Part shown: one piece after another, positions 8,957-16,786 of the stretch
Layout of the letters: each line of letters starts with the position of its first letter
Numbering within the stretch: the stretch's first letter is position 1
Assembly (NCBI GenBank): GCA_902540655.1
Contig: CACBNQ010000010.1
Span: forward strand, 1 to 43,088
Direction: 5' to 3'
Length of the DNA stretch: 43,088 nucleotides
Source: an uncultured Alphaproteobacteria bacterium
GTDB lineage: Bacteria; Pseudomonadota; Alphaproteobacteria; Rhodobacterales; Rhodobacteraceae
Position numbers and translations under genes: made by a program
Notes under the pieces: generated by a model
The model's input: the letters and a program-made list of their open reading frames with translations, nothing else
Databases searched by the model: none
What the model was told of the DNA's origin: nothing

Positions 8957-10456
8957 CTACTTGAAAAGAATTTCTGTGGCCATGTTAGCTACATCCACTG
9001 TTAAGCTAGTATTAATGCCTAGAAAAATACAAAAAAAGGCGAGTATCCAAATAGGCATCAATGTAAGAACGCTTACTTCACTGTAAGTTTCTGTACTTTC
9101 TGCAAAGTATAAAACTTCGATTATCTTCCATATATAAATAACTGCGAAGAGCGACGACACTATAATGAGAATTGCTAATAACCAATACCCAGTTTCAAGT
9201 GCTGCTTCTAGAAGTAGCCATTTGCTAATAAAACCAGCTGTACCAGGCACACCAATTAGGCTTAGCCCCCCTATTACAAAAGCGCCCGAGGTAAATGGCA
9301 TCGATCTTCCTAAACCTCTTAAACTTTTAATGTAAACATTTTTTGTATTAAGCATAAAAGCACCTAGGGACATAAATAGCGCTGCCTTTGTGAAGCCATG
9401 ATTAACCATATGCACTAATGAAGATGAAAGGCCTTTTTGACTCATTAACGATAATCCAAGGAGCATATACCCTATTTGTGCAAGGCTAGAATAAGCAAGT
9501 AGCTTTTTTAAGTTCTGTTTGAAAATGGCAATGACTGATGCAGCAATCATTGCAACTACTGCAAGAGGCATTAAAAGGAGAAAAAAGAGCTCATTGACAA
9601 AGGTATCTTCATAGTTAAACACAGAGAATACAAATCGGATCAAAACATAAAGTGCAACTTTGGTTGCTGTTGCAGCCAAAAAACAGGTCACTACAGTAGG
9701 TGCGTAGGTATACGCATTAGGTAACCAAACATGAAGAGGAATCATAGCGAGCTTAAGCCCCATTCCCACAACAATAAAAGCAAATCCCGCTTGAATAGTT
9801 CTGTTATCACCTATTTGGCTAACTCTTTCCGCAATGTCCATCATATTTAGAGATCCAGTTGCCATATATATATATCCAATGCCAATCACAAAAAAAGTTG
9901 CACCAATAGTGCCCATTATTAAATAATTAAAAGAAGCAGAAAGTGCTCTTCTATCAAAATAGGCTCCTTGTGCTACCAAAACATAGGTGGATAAACTTGA
10001 AATCTCTAAAAAGACAAAAACGTTAAAAATATCTGCTGTTGCTACTACACCTAACAAACCGGTAAGGCATAAAAGAAAGCAGGAGTAGAACAAAGTATGT
10101 TTTTCTTCAGGAATTTCTGCGTGGAGTGAAGAATACGAAAAGATCAGAACGATGGCACTTATAATCGATATGAGAAACAATAATATAGAGTTGGCGGCGT
10201 CTATTCTGTATTCAATTCCGATTGGTGGCACCCACCCGCCAAGGTAATAAGTGAGAATGCTGCCATCACTAACAGTTTGCATCAGTAAGATTGATATAAA
10301 TAGACACGCTAATGCGCCTAGAAAGCTGAGTAACCAAGACAAAGTTTTATTGTTAAGCACAACCAATATAGGTGCGATCAACATCGGAGTAATAACCTGT
10401 AAAATCGGCAAATGGTTAACTAACTCTAAGGTACCCTGTTTAATTTCTGAAGCCAT
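8957..10456 (-). CDS. mrpD: Mrp-type cation/H+ antiporter subunit D
   Basis: This 499-residue protein is the closest of the three large subunits to canonical MrpD in length and position after mrpC. It has about fourteen membrane helices. Conserved charged residues include Glu in FVFLEISSLSTY, Lys in GLKLAMIPLHVWLP, Lys in ATATKVALYVL and Lys in FISKWLLLEAALE. In Mrp antiporters this subunit exchanges monovalent cations for protons across the inner membrane. Its ATG overlaps the mrpC stop as TAATG, indicating translational coupling. Confidence 0.9.
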   Translation of the reverse strand: MASEIKQGTLELVNHLPILQVITPMLIAPILVVLNNKTLSWLLSFLGALACLFISILLMQTVSDGSILTYYLGGWVPPIGIEYRIDAANSILLFLISIISAIVLIFSYSSLHAEIPEEKHTLFYSCFLLCLTGLLGVVATADIFNVFVFLEISSLSTYVLVAQGAYFDRRALSASFNYLIMGTIGATFFVIGIGYIYMATGSLNMMDIAERVSQIGDNRTIQAGFAFIVVGMGLKLAMIPLHVWLPNAYTYAPTVVTCFLAATATKVALYVLIRFVFSVFNYEDTFVNELFFLLLMPLAVVAMIAASVIAIFKQNLKKLLAYSSLAQIGYMLLGLSLMSQKGLSSSLVHMVNHGFTKAALFMSLGAFMLNTKNVYIKSLRGLGRSMPFTSGAFVIGGLSLIGVPGTAGFISKWLLLEAALETGYWLLAILIIVSSLFAVIYIWKIIEVLYFAESTETYSEVSVLTLMPIWILAFFCIFLGINTSLTVDVANMATEILFK

Positions 10457-10881
10457 TAACTATTGGTCTCCAGAACATTCTTTTTATTGTATTTCATTAG
10501 GTCTTTTTGATCCATTTTTTGGATATCATCTTCTTCAACCGAGTCGTACTCTTCTCGAATTTTTATTATTAAAGCTAAACCTAAAGCAGTAGTCGCTATA
10601 CCGACAACAATTGCGGTAAGAATAAGAACATGTGGAAGCGGATTAGAATAAATAACTGCCGAATTATCAGCGGACTTATCAAGCAGAATTGGGGCCGTGC
10701 CACCCTTCATTTTACCTATTGATATATAAAACATAAAAACTGATGTTTGGAAAATATTTAATCCCACAATTTTCTTAATGAGATTTCCTCTTGAAACAAC
10801 TATAAAGAGGCCTGACAGCATAAGTATGATGAACAACCAATAAGGCAAGTGACCATATATAAAGTTTAAATTACTGTCCAT
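10456..10881 (-). CDS. mrpC: Mrp-type antiporter subunit C (NuoK-like)
   Basis: This 141-residue protein has three membrane helices and the NuoK/MnhC arrangement. There is a helix with GLNIFQTSVFMFYIS, then a proline-rich linker ending in NPLPHVLILTAIVVGIATTA, the strongly conserved MrpC signature. The C-terminal 40 residues are charged and cytoplasmic. It lies 3 nt after mrpB and overlaps mrpD by 1 nt. It acts as a membrane subunit of the multisubunit antiporter. Confidence 0.92.
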   Translation of the reverse strand: MDSNLNFIYGHLPYWLFIILMLSGLFIVVSRGNLIKKIVGLNIFQTSVFMFYISIGKMKGGTAPILLDKSADNSAVIYSNPLPHVLILTAIVVGIATTALGLALIIKIREEYDSVEEDDIQKMDQKDLMKYNKKNVLETNS

Positions 10882-10884
10882 GGG

Positions 10885-11325
10885 TTACCACTCTTTATCG
10901 TCTAGACGCGGAGTGCGCCCAGCAAACCCATAATAAATAGCGATCATCACAAAGGTCACCGTTATTCCAACACCAAGCTCAACTAATATGATCCCGTAGT
11001 GCTGTCCATGTTTTGGATGTTCGGGGTTAATTGCGTGATAGTTTAAGAATTCAAATCCAACAATAATTGAGAAAACACCCGTTAGTGCGTATACTAAAAC
11101 GCCCACAGCTGCCGCCTTCTGTGCAAACCAAATAGGCATTACTTTTTGTACATTCTCCAGACCCATGACTATACCATAAAGTATAAAGGCTGCCGCGATG
11201 ATTACGCCAGCTTGGAAACCTCCTCCAGGAGAGTAATCTCCATGAAACTGCACATATAGTCCGAACAAAACAATAACTCCGACCATGAATTTTGTAATAA
11301 CTTTTAAAATTAAATGATGTTTCAT
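10885..11325 (-). CDS. mrpB: Mrp-type antiporter subunit B (MnhB domain)
   Basis: This 146-residue membrane protein has the MnhB signature FHGDYSPGGGFQAGVI near its N-terminus and further helices ending in LVELGVGITVTFVM. The ATG at 11325 is preferred to an upstream TTG/GTG-type start at 11361, because homologues begin close to this point and the upstream gene stops at 11330, leaving 4 nt. It is the equivalent of MrpB and of MbhF in membrane-bound hydrogenases. Confidence 0.9.
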   Translation of the reverse strand: MKHHLILKVITKFMVGVIVLFGLYVQFHGDYSPGGGFQAGVIIAAAFILYGIVMGLENVQKVMPIWFAQKAAAVGVLVYALTGVFSIIVGFEFLNYHAINPEHPKHGQHYGIILVELGVGITVTFVMIAIYYGFAGRTPRLDDKEW

Positions 11326-11329
11326 AGTC

Positions 11330-11869
11330 TCACTCTTTATCTTTTCTTCCTTTGAGACCACTCAATAATAGAATAACTCCGAGGCCTGCTGTTAGCACAA
11401 CCACTGTTTCGCCAAGCGTATCATATCCTCGATAGCTCGCCAATATACCTGTTACAACATTTGGTATTCCCATATCTTTGTAAGTGATACTCAGATATGT
11501 AGATCCCAGATGTAATTGAGCAGGTGAGTCAAAAGCTCCAAAGTTCGGCATATCAAGAGTTCCATAAATTAGCAAAACACCAACAAGGCAAACAACTACA
11601 AGCGGAAATAAAATAGGTCTTTTTGTCTCTTTCTGAACTCGAACCGTGAGCGCCATTGTTGCAAGCATCAAAACAGTAGATACCCCTGCCCCGACAGCTG
11701 CTTCAGTAAAAGCGACATCGACAGCATCCATCACAACAAAAAGCATTGCAGACACTAAACTAAAAGCACCCGATAACATTATTACTGCAAAGAGATGCTT
11801 TAACGTCAATGCCATAATTGCGATGGTAACCAAAACTATGAAGAAACATATTATAATAAATAACTCTAT
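11330..11869 (-). CDS. DUF4040 subunit, equivalent to the MrpA C-terminus (MbhD+MbhE-like)
   Basis: The protein has a DUF4040 segment containing DVAFTEAAVGAGVSTVL, which is diagnostic, followed by an MbhE-like part with YRGYDTLGETVVVLTAGLG. In canonical Mrp these make up the C-terminal end of the very long MrpA; here they are a free-standing gene. The first ordinary start in frame is a TTG at 11833 or ATG at 11815, both inside what should be the first membrane helix. In-frame coding continues upstream to an ATA at 11869, 5 nt after the mrpG stop and 8 nt after AAAGGG. I give 11869 as the likely start; that start is uncertain. Confidence 0.8.
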   Translation of the reverse strand: MELFIIICFFIVLVTIAIMALTLKHLFAVIMLSGAFSLVSAMLFVVMDAVDVAFTEAAVGAGVSTVLMLATMALTVRVQKETKRPILFPLVVVCLVGVLLIYGTLDMPNFGAFDSPAQLHLGSTYLSITYKDMGIPNVVTGILASYRGYDTLGETVVVLTAGLGVILLLSGLKGRKDKE

Positions 11870-11874
11870 TTTCT

Positions 11875-12180
11875 TTACCCTTTCTTTTTTTTGTATCCCA
11901 GAGTAACAAATGCTGCATTAGCAATGGCATGCGAAGCCGTGGGTGAGGAAATAAAAATAAATATAGCTATAGCTAAAAGTTTAAAAAAGACCCATATGGT
12001 CGTGACATGCAACATCATTCCCAAAATTAAAAACAGCACACCTCCTGTATCACTAATAGATGCACCGTGTAGTCTTGACCAAAAATCAGGTAACCTTATT
12101 AAGCCTAAGCTTCCGGTTAAAAGCAAAAATGATCCTAAGAGGATAAAAATCCAACTACATATGTCTATCAATAAACTCAT
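11875..12180 (-). CDS. mrpG: Mrp-type antiporter subunit G
   Basis: This 101-residue protein has three membrane helices and the MnhG/PhaG signature GLIRLPDFWSRLHGAS, followed by DTGGVLFLILG. It ends in a short lysine-rich tail. Its ATG overlaps the mrpF stop (TAATG at 12180-12182 read on the minus strand). It is a small structural subunit of the antiporter and the equivalent of MbhC. Confidence 0.92.
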   Translation of the reverse strand: MSLLIDICSWIFILLGSFLLLTGSLGLIRLPDFWSRLHGASISDTGGVLFLILGMMLHVTTIWVFFKLLAIAIFIFISSPTASHAIANAAFVTLGYKKKKG

Positions 12181-12464
12181 TACGCTTTCTTTCTACTCAA
12201 GGCTTTTTTGTCACCAATTTCTTTATATCTAAAGAATTTAAGGATCGCGATTGTGCCAATAAAATTAAGTAGTGCATATAATAAGGCGATATCGAGAAAA
12301 TCGGGTCTGCCAAATAAAAAACCAACGACGCTTATCATTAAAACGGCTAGTGTGCCAAATGCATTTAACGCTAGAACTCTGTCATATAATGTTGGGCCTA
12401 AAAATAATCTTACAAGCACCAATATAAATGAAATCAGGATTGAGATGGTTGCAACGTAAAACAT
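12180..12464 (-). CDS. mrpF: Mrp-type antiporter subunit F
   Basis: This 94-residue protein has three membrane helices. It carries the MrpF signature GPTLYDRVLALNAFG (about residues 28-42) and a third helix with DIALLYALLNFIGTIAI. The C-terminus is basic. It lies 4 nt after mrpE and overlaps mrpG. It is the equivalent of MbhB. Confidence 0.92.
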   Translation of the reverse strand: MFYVATISILISFILVLVRLFLGPTLYDRVLALNAFGTLAVLMISVVGFLFGRPDFLDIALLYALLNFIGTIAILKFFRYKEIGDKKALSRKKA

Positions 12465-12468
12465 AAAT

Positions 12469-12948
12469 TTATGCTTCCCTTCTCTCGCATCTACTTACTC
12501 TCTTACCCATCTCTGCTATTTCATCTTCAGTGCTACCGGAGAAATTTAGAGAGTGTACCAAAAGACTGTTTTTCTCAGTTTCAACCGTTATAGTCCCTGG
12601 AGTGAGTGTAATAGAATTTGCAAATATTACCTGAGCCGCTTCACTTTTAGGAGATAGAGGTACATCAAACATATTTTGTTTAATCTTTATTTGTGGGCTT
12701 AATATTGTCTTAGTCACCGCGATATTGGATTTCAATATTTCTTTGAGGAGCCAAAAACAATAAGTCACAAAGCTAAACAAATTCATTTGGAACTTAATAG
12801 GAGTTTCATCAATTACTCGCATACGTCGAAGTATATATAAGACTATCAAAACTGATATAACGCCAAAAGATAGCAACAGAAAATCAAAATGTCCTGAAAA
12901 GGAAATCCAAATCAGACCGTATAATATTGCTAGCACAAAGATTTTCAA
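12469..12948 (-). CDS. mrpE: Mrp-type antiporter subunit E
   Basis: This 159-residue protein has two N-terminal membrane helices followed by a cytoplasmic domain with the MrpE signature ITLTPGTITVE (about residues 112-122). It is the first gene of the operon, transcribed away from kdsA. Gene order from here is E, F, G, DUF4040, B, C, D, which is the order of the membrane module of archaeal Mbh hydrogenases rather than the A-to-G order of Bacillus mrp. Confidence 0.9.
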   Translation of the reverse strand: MKIFVLAILYGLIWISFSGHFDFLLLSFGVISVLIVLYILRRMRVIDETPIKFQMNLFSFVTYCFWLLKEILKSNIAVTKTILSPQIKIKQNMFDVPLSPKSEAAQVIFANSITLTPGTITVETEKNSLLVHSLNFSGSTEDEIAEMGKRVSRCERREA

Positions 12949-13039
12949 AATAATTTTAACCTATTCAAGAATAAAGAAATGCCGTAAACATATAATTAAA
13001 TTATTAATAATAATAAGTAAATTAAAACAAGAGATTTAT
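12949..13039. promoter_or_regulatory. Divergent mrpE/kdsA intergenic region
   Basis: This 91-bp, very AT-rich gap separates the divergent starts of mrpE and kdsA, so promoters for both must lie here or inside the neighbouring genes. A TATAAT at 12991-12996 could be a -10 element for kdsA, but no convincing -35 is spaced correctly. A weak AAGAG lies before the kdsA ATG. Confidence 0.4.
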
Positions 13040-13885
13040 ATGAATAACACTGAACTCACTGATCATACAATTGAACTAAATGGTCTCAAAATCTCAAATA
13101 AGTACCCATTGACGCTTATTTCTGGTCCATGCCAGCTTGAAAGCCTTGAGCATGCTATGATGATCGCCGAAAAATTAATAGAAATCTGTGATCGTAATGC
13201 TATCAACTTTGTCTTTAAATCGTCATTTGATAAGGCCAATCGAACTTCACATTTAGCAAAGCGTGGCCTTGGAATTGAAGAAGGTCTTAAAATCTTCCAA
13301 AAATTGAAGAGCAGTCTACACATATCCACATTGACGGATGTGCACACACCAGAACAATGCGAGCTTGTAGCAAAAGAAGTCGATATTCTGCAAATACCTG
13401 CTTTTCTATGCCGACAGACGGATTTAATCATTGCAGCTAGTAAAACAAATAAACCCGTCAATATAAAGAAGGGGCAATTTCTATCCCCCGCTGAGATGCA
13501 GCAGGTGGCCGGAAAGTTTATATCTACAGGTAACAAAAATTTACTCCTATGTGAACGAGGCACTACTTTTGGCTACAATGATTTGGTTTGCGACATGCGT
13601 TCCATAGAAATTCTTAGAAAAAGTGGGTTCCCAACCGTTTTAGATATTACTCATTCTATTCAACAACCAGGAGGAAAAGGCTCAGAGAGTGGAGGCTCAA
13701 GAGAGTTCATTGAAACTTTAGCAAAAGCAGGCACAGCAGTTGGTATCGCTGGTGTGTTCATTGAGACCCACGAGAAGCCTGAGACAGCGCCGTCAGATGG
13801 TGCTTCTATGCTTCCTCTCGAACAGTTATCAGGGCTATTAAGTAAAATTAGAGCAATTGATGATGTCGTAAAATCTTTTGACTGA
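13040..13885 (+). CDS. kdsA: 3-deoxy-8-phosphooctulonate (KDO-8-P) synthase
   Basis: This 281-residue enzyme condenses phosphoenolpyruvate with arabinose 5-phosphate to make KDO-8-phosphate for lipopolysaccharide core. Motifs match the family throughout: SGPCQLES, KSSFDKANRTS, TDVHTPEQCE, QIPAFLCRQTDL, KKGQFLSPAEM, CERGTTFGYNDL and DITHSIQQPGG. It is full length. It stands alone on the plus strand before the tRNA-Gln gene and indicates a Gram-negative outer membrane. Confidence 0.95.
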   Translation: MNNTELTDHTIELNGLKISNKYPLTLISGPCQLESLEHAMMIAEKLIEICDRNAINFVFKSSFDKANRTSHLAKRGLGIEEGLKIFQKLKSSLHISTLTDVHTPEQCELVAKEVDILQIPAFLCRQTDLIIAASKTNKPVNIKKGQFLSPAEMQQVAGKFISTGNKNLLLCERGTTFGYNDLVCDMRSIEILRKSGFPTVLDITHSIQQPGGKGSESGGSREFIETLAKAGTAVGIAGVFIETHEKPETAPSDGASMLPLEQLSGLLSKIRAIDDVVKSFD

Positions 13886-13901
13886 GCTACTATTAATTTT
13901 C

Positions 13902-13930
13902 TTGAATCATATGCACTAAGATATTACAAC
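13902..13930 (+). promoter_or_regulatory. Probable sigma70-type promoter of tRNA-Gln
   Basis: TTGAAT at 13902-13907 and TACAAC at 13925-13930 are separated by exactly 17 nt, and the mature tRNA starts 9 nt further on. Spacing and position fit a housekeeping promoter, although the -10 has two departures from consensus. Confidence 0.5.
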
Positions 13931-13938
13931 AATAGTGT

Positions 13939-14013
13939 TGGGGTGTAGCCAAGCGGTAAGGCAGCGGGTTTTGATCCCGTGTACCGTAGGTTCGAATCCT
14001 ACCACCCCAGCCA
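13939..14013 (+). tRNA. tRNA-Gln (anticodon UUG)
   Basis: The 75 nt fold as a cloverleaf. The acceptor TGGGGTG pairs with CACCCCA, followed by discriminator G and an encoded CCA (14011-14013). The anticodon stem GCGGG/CCCGT encloses the loop TTTTGAT with anticodon TTG at 13971-13973, which reads CAA (Gln). The T arm is GTAGG-TTCGAAT-CCTAC. This gene is the anchor of the downstream accessory array: partial copies of its 3' part recur at 19125, 20834 and 22679, with decayed ones further on. Confidence 0.97.
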
Positions 14014-14027
14014 CTTTTAATAAACAG

Positions 14028-14061
14028 CTGTAGGTAATAATTTAAGGGCTATCTGTAGGTA
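14028..14061. repeat. Short direct repeats just 3' of the tRNA
   Basis: CTGTAGGTA occurs at 14028-14036 and again at 14053-14061, 25 bp apart, immediately after the tRNA. Paired short repeats beside a tRNA-borne crossover site are typical of integrase arm-type sites. The function is inferred. Confidence 0.45.
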
Positions 14062-14107
14062 TGGGAGTTTTTTGTATTAGGTTGGTGATTGGACAAAAGT
14101 TTTGCTG

Positions 14108-14131
14108 TGACAACACTTTGACAACACTTTG
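14108..14131. repeat. Tandem TGACAACACTT repeat (putative recombinase arm site A)
   Basis: GACAACACTTT is present twice in tandem (14109-14119 and 14120-14130), with an 11-bp period close to one helical turn. The same motif recurs in tandem at 20715 and 25082 and singly at 27646, each near a tRNA-Gln-like junction. A role as an integrase arm site is inferred. A -35 promoter box (TTGACA) is the alternative, but the tandem form and linkage to junctions argue against it. Confidence 0.5.
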
Positions 14132-14215
14132 CAACTCCGCGGAGGATGTTACATCAGGGAGCATATAATTACTTTTTCTAGTTTTGTTTGATTTGCTTAT
14201 TCAAGGCTTTTAGCA

Positions 14216-14581
14216 ATGCGAATAATTTTTTCTTCTCCTTTTTCATATATTCATCTCTTACTCTTTGCTGTTCCATTGATGCAGGAGGTTCAGAATGTAT
14301 ATCTGAAACGACATGGAAAGAAGGAGGGTTCCAGACGATGGTCGATTATTACATATGGCAAATTTGATGAATGGGATGTCAGAAACTATTCACTGGAACT
14401 AGCAAATTGTGCAGAGGATGATGTGCCTGACATGATTGATAAATGGTACAAACCTGATGAAGTTACTTTCGAAGACCTTTGGGAAATGGGTTGGGACGGT
14501 GACATTTCAAAGTGGAGGGATGCTAAGATGTATGACTTTAATTCTGGGCAGTTAATAAAGAGAGAGGAATATGAGGATTAA
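14216..14581 (+). CDS. Hypothetical small protein of the first cassette
   Basis: The frame encodes up to 121 residues. I do not recognise the family. From about residue 22 it is hydrophilic and looks genuinely coding, with tryptophan-rich, acidic stretches such as FEDLWEMGWDGDISKW. The first 21 residues are hydrophobic and could be read-through of upstream sequence. The ATG at 14216 has AAGG nine nt upstream, while the ATG at 14279 gives a 100-residue protein but lacks an RBS. It is followed by a good hairpin terminator. It sits just inside the tRNA-Gln island. Confidence 0.55.
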   Translation: MRIIFSSPFSYIHLLLFAVPLMQEVQNVYLKRHGKKEGSRRWSIITYGKFDEWDVRNYSLELANCAEDDVPDMIDKWYKPDEVTFEDLWEMGWDGDISKWRDAKMYDFNSGQLIKREEYED

Positions 14582-14609
14582 AATCTACTAACTTCTTTTA
14601 GATAAAGGG

Positions 14610-14639
14610 GGGTAGGCCAAAACCCCTGCCCTTCTTTTT
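14610..14639 (+). terminator. Rho-independent terminator
   Basis: GGGTAGG (14610-14616) pairs with CCTGCCC (14625-14631) around an 8-nt loop, with one G-T wobble, and is followed by TTCTTTTT. It lies 28 nt after the stop of the small + strand gene, so it probably ends that transcript. Confidence 0.65.
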
Positions 14640-14744
14640 GCAAGGGATAGTGGTGGCACATTTTTTCGCTATGAAGCAATTTAGCAAACAGAATTCCAAC
14701 TCAATTCATGTGTCTGATATAAATAAAGTTTCCAATAAAGTTTA

Positions 14745-15656
14745 TTATTCCGATGCTAATACTTTAAACTCAAAACCGCCAAGACCATATCTGGGAATAT
14801 AGTGAGTTCCCCCATTTTTTGTGGTTTCCATAGAAAAGGTATCTTCCAATCTAAACCCAACATCCAAATTAGATGTTTTTGGCGTGATACTTACAGCAGT
14901 ATTGAATTTTTGTATTCCCAAAAAATAACTCGCTGTGCCAAAAGAACCATAGTTACCTGGCGTCCCCGTATTTATTGTCTCATCGGCTTTAAGTAAATAA
15001 ACAGACCAAGTTGTCGACGCCGTTGTTCCTGTTTCATAATTATCAAAACGGCCTCCACTAGCAGTACTCCACACCGCGTTTTGGTTGGCAGTATGTGTCC
15101 CTATAGTTGTCGGTTCGTCAGCGCCACATTCAGCTATCCACGTAGATCTTTGAGCGAAACTCAAACCTACGGTCGTCGTTTCACCATCTAAAGTCCAGCA
15201 CCACTCTCCAGTTCCTGTTTTACCGGACCTCGCTGGTGAGAATTTCTTTTTCACACTAAAGCCTATATTATTTTTTATCAATATCGCAGCATGAGTGTAA
15301 TTTCCTTCTGTAATAGTGACATCGTTCATGAGGTTAGCTGATGATGTAGTCGTAATTTTTTTCGACTCACCTGTACTAGATGAGAATAAGGATGAGCACG
15401 CTGTCCTAAAGTTGGCAATAGTTGGTTCTGAGGTGCATAAGCCAATAAAATGCAAAATAATAGTCATACTATCGGGCGTTAGATTACATGCGGTTGATGC
15501 TCCACTGGAGTCGTCCGTGTAAGTGATAGTACCATCTGCATTTGTGTAATTGCTACATAGAAGTTGGGCATGTCCTTTATCGAAAATGAAAAACCCTGAT
15601 AAAAAAATTAATACAAAGATAAACTTTAAAAGAGAAATTCTTGGATTAATAGCCAC
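14745..15656 (-). CDS. Secreted hypothetical protein paired with the inverse autotransporter
   Basis: This 303-residue protein has a clear signal peptide (basic start, hydrophobic stretch to about residue 25, then an FDKGHAQ-type cleavage region). The mature part is rich in Thr, Ser, Gly and Asn and predicted to be beta-rich, as in many surface proteins. I do not recognise a domain. Its start overlaps the end of the upstream beta-barrel gene by 31 nt, so they are translated together. It may be exported to, or assembled with, the barrel, but that is inference. Confidence 0.75.
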   Translation of the reverse strand: MAINPRISLLKFIFVLIFLSGFFIFDKGHAQLLCSNYTNADGTITYTDDSSGASTACNLTPDSMTIILHFIGLCTSEPTIANFRTACSSLFSSSTGESKKITTTSSANLMNDVTITEGNYTHAAILIKNNIGFSVKKKFSPARSGKTGTGEWCWTLDGETTTVGLSFAQRSTWIAECGADEPTTIGTHTANQNAVWSTASGGRFDNYETGTTASTTWSVYLLKADETINTGTPGNYGSFGTASYFLGIQKFNTAVSITPKTSNLDVGFRLEDTFSMETTKNGGTHYIPRYGLGGFEFKVLASE

Positions 15657-16609
15657 TTACCGTCACTCCTAGTTTGATTGATTTTTTTCATAATTCTATT
15701 CTCACGCTGAACAGGTTTATACAACTCCGACCTTACTGATTTTAATTTAAAGGTAAAATCTCTATCAGCTTTACTATCTAAAGTGGACGTTTTAGCGCCA
15801 AGAGGAATAGAGTAGTTAAGTGCAATTACGCCGACAGCATCCTTTGATTCCTTTTTTTGTTGTGCAACAGTGAGTGTTAGATTTTTTGCTATTTCTGCAG
15901 AAATTCCTAATTCTTCATTGTTTGTTTTGTAACCACTATCATCTGTCCAATAGCTCTTTTCAAAATAAATATCAGCATAGGGTATTTTGCCAGTAAACTT
16001 CACGTCATAACCATCTAGTGCCGTTTCATCGACACCCTTGTAACTAATTGTTCCTGATTGAGCATCATATGAATTGGCTCTTACATCAAGCAGCGAAGTA
16101 ATAAGCTCGGCTCCAAAGCCAAGACGTCTGTGTGCGGAGTCCAATTCATAGTCAAAAAATGTGTTGGCGCCTAATATAGTAGTATCGGCATTGAAAATAT
16201 AGCGCGCACCAATACCAATATTCACAGTATTACGCCCATCAAAATTAGATAGTGAGGTTTGATTGAAGAAGAAGGAATTTGGTGTTTCGTACAATCTATA
16301 AACCGCCATTAACTCAGTAAGAGCAGAGGAGCCGTTTCTTAAACCAAAACTGTCACTACCAATGTTGAGATTTAAGTGTGTGAAGTTGGTGCTACTTTCT
16401 ATTTGTCGTTCTGTCTTATCAATCTTAGAATTAATAAGCCCAAAGGAATAGCGAGATAGGTAACTACGAATGCTATTACTCTGGTTTTCGCTCTGTGCTA
16501 ATTCTTTTGCTGCACTCGCTATAGATGCTGTTGCAGAGTTATCCACCTCGGCAACAGCTTGGGAAAATATGAAAACAGCTAAAAAAATTGTATGAACGAC
16601 AATCTTCAT
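15626..16609 (-). CDS. Inverse autotransporter (intimin/invasin-type) beta-barrel, no passenger
   Basis: This 327-residue protein has a signal peptide (about residues 1-20), a linker helix, then an amphipathic beta-strand domain. Inverse-autotransporter features are visible: GARYIFNADTTILGANTFFD, then a YELDSAHRRLGFGAEL stretch and repeated GYDVKFTGKIPYADIYFE-type strands. The barrel ends around residue 309 (PVQRENRIMKK), and only about 18 residues follow. Normal intimins and invasins continue into large Ig-like passengers, so this is a barrel-only form or a truncation. It is upstream of, and overlaps, a secreted protein gene. Confidence 0.8.
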   Translation of the reverse strand: MKIVVHTIFLAVFIFSQAVAEVDNSATASIASAAKELAQSENQSNSIRSYLSRYSFGLINSKIDKTERQIESSTNFTHLNLNIGSDSFGLRNGSSALTELMAVYRLYETPNSFFFNQTSLSNFDGRNTVNIGIGARYIFNADTTILGANTFFDYELDSAHRRLGFGAELITSLLDVRANSYDAQSGTISYKGVDETALDGYDVKFTGKIPYADIYFEKSYWTDDSGYKTNNEELGISAEIAKNLTLTVAQQKKESKDAVGVIALNYSIPLGAKTSTLDSKADRDFTFKLKSVRSELYKPVQRENRIMKKINQTRSDGKWLLIQEFLF

Positions 16610-16786
16610 TGGGGACTCTCACACTCTTCAATGCCATTAATACAAATTATGACGTTGGAAAAAATATAAATATTTACTACCAGTTTTTGGTGCCAATTTT
16701 TACTTTCTTTATTTACTAAATTTTTATTGTAAATTTTTGTCAAATGTTTAGCTTTTTTGTCATTAAATTATCTTTAAGTTGCTAAA

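Noticed and set aside
13063-13563. A 166-codon minus-strand frame inside kdsA
   Set aside because: It is a shadow of the strongly supported kdsA frame.
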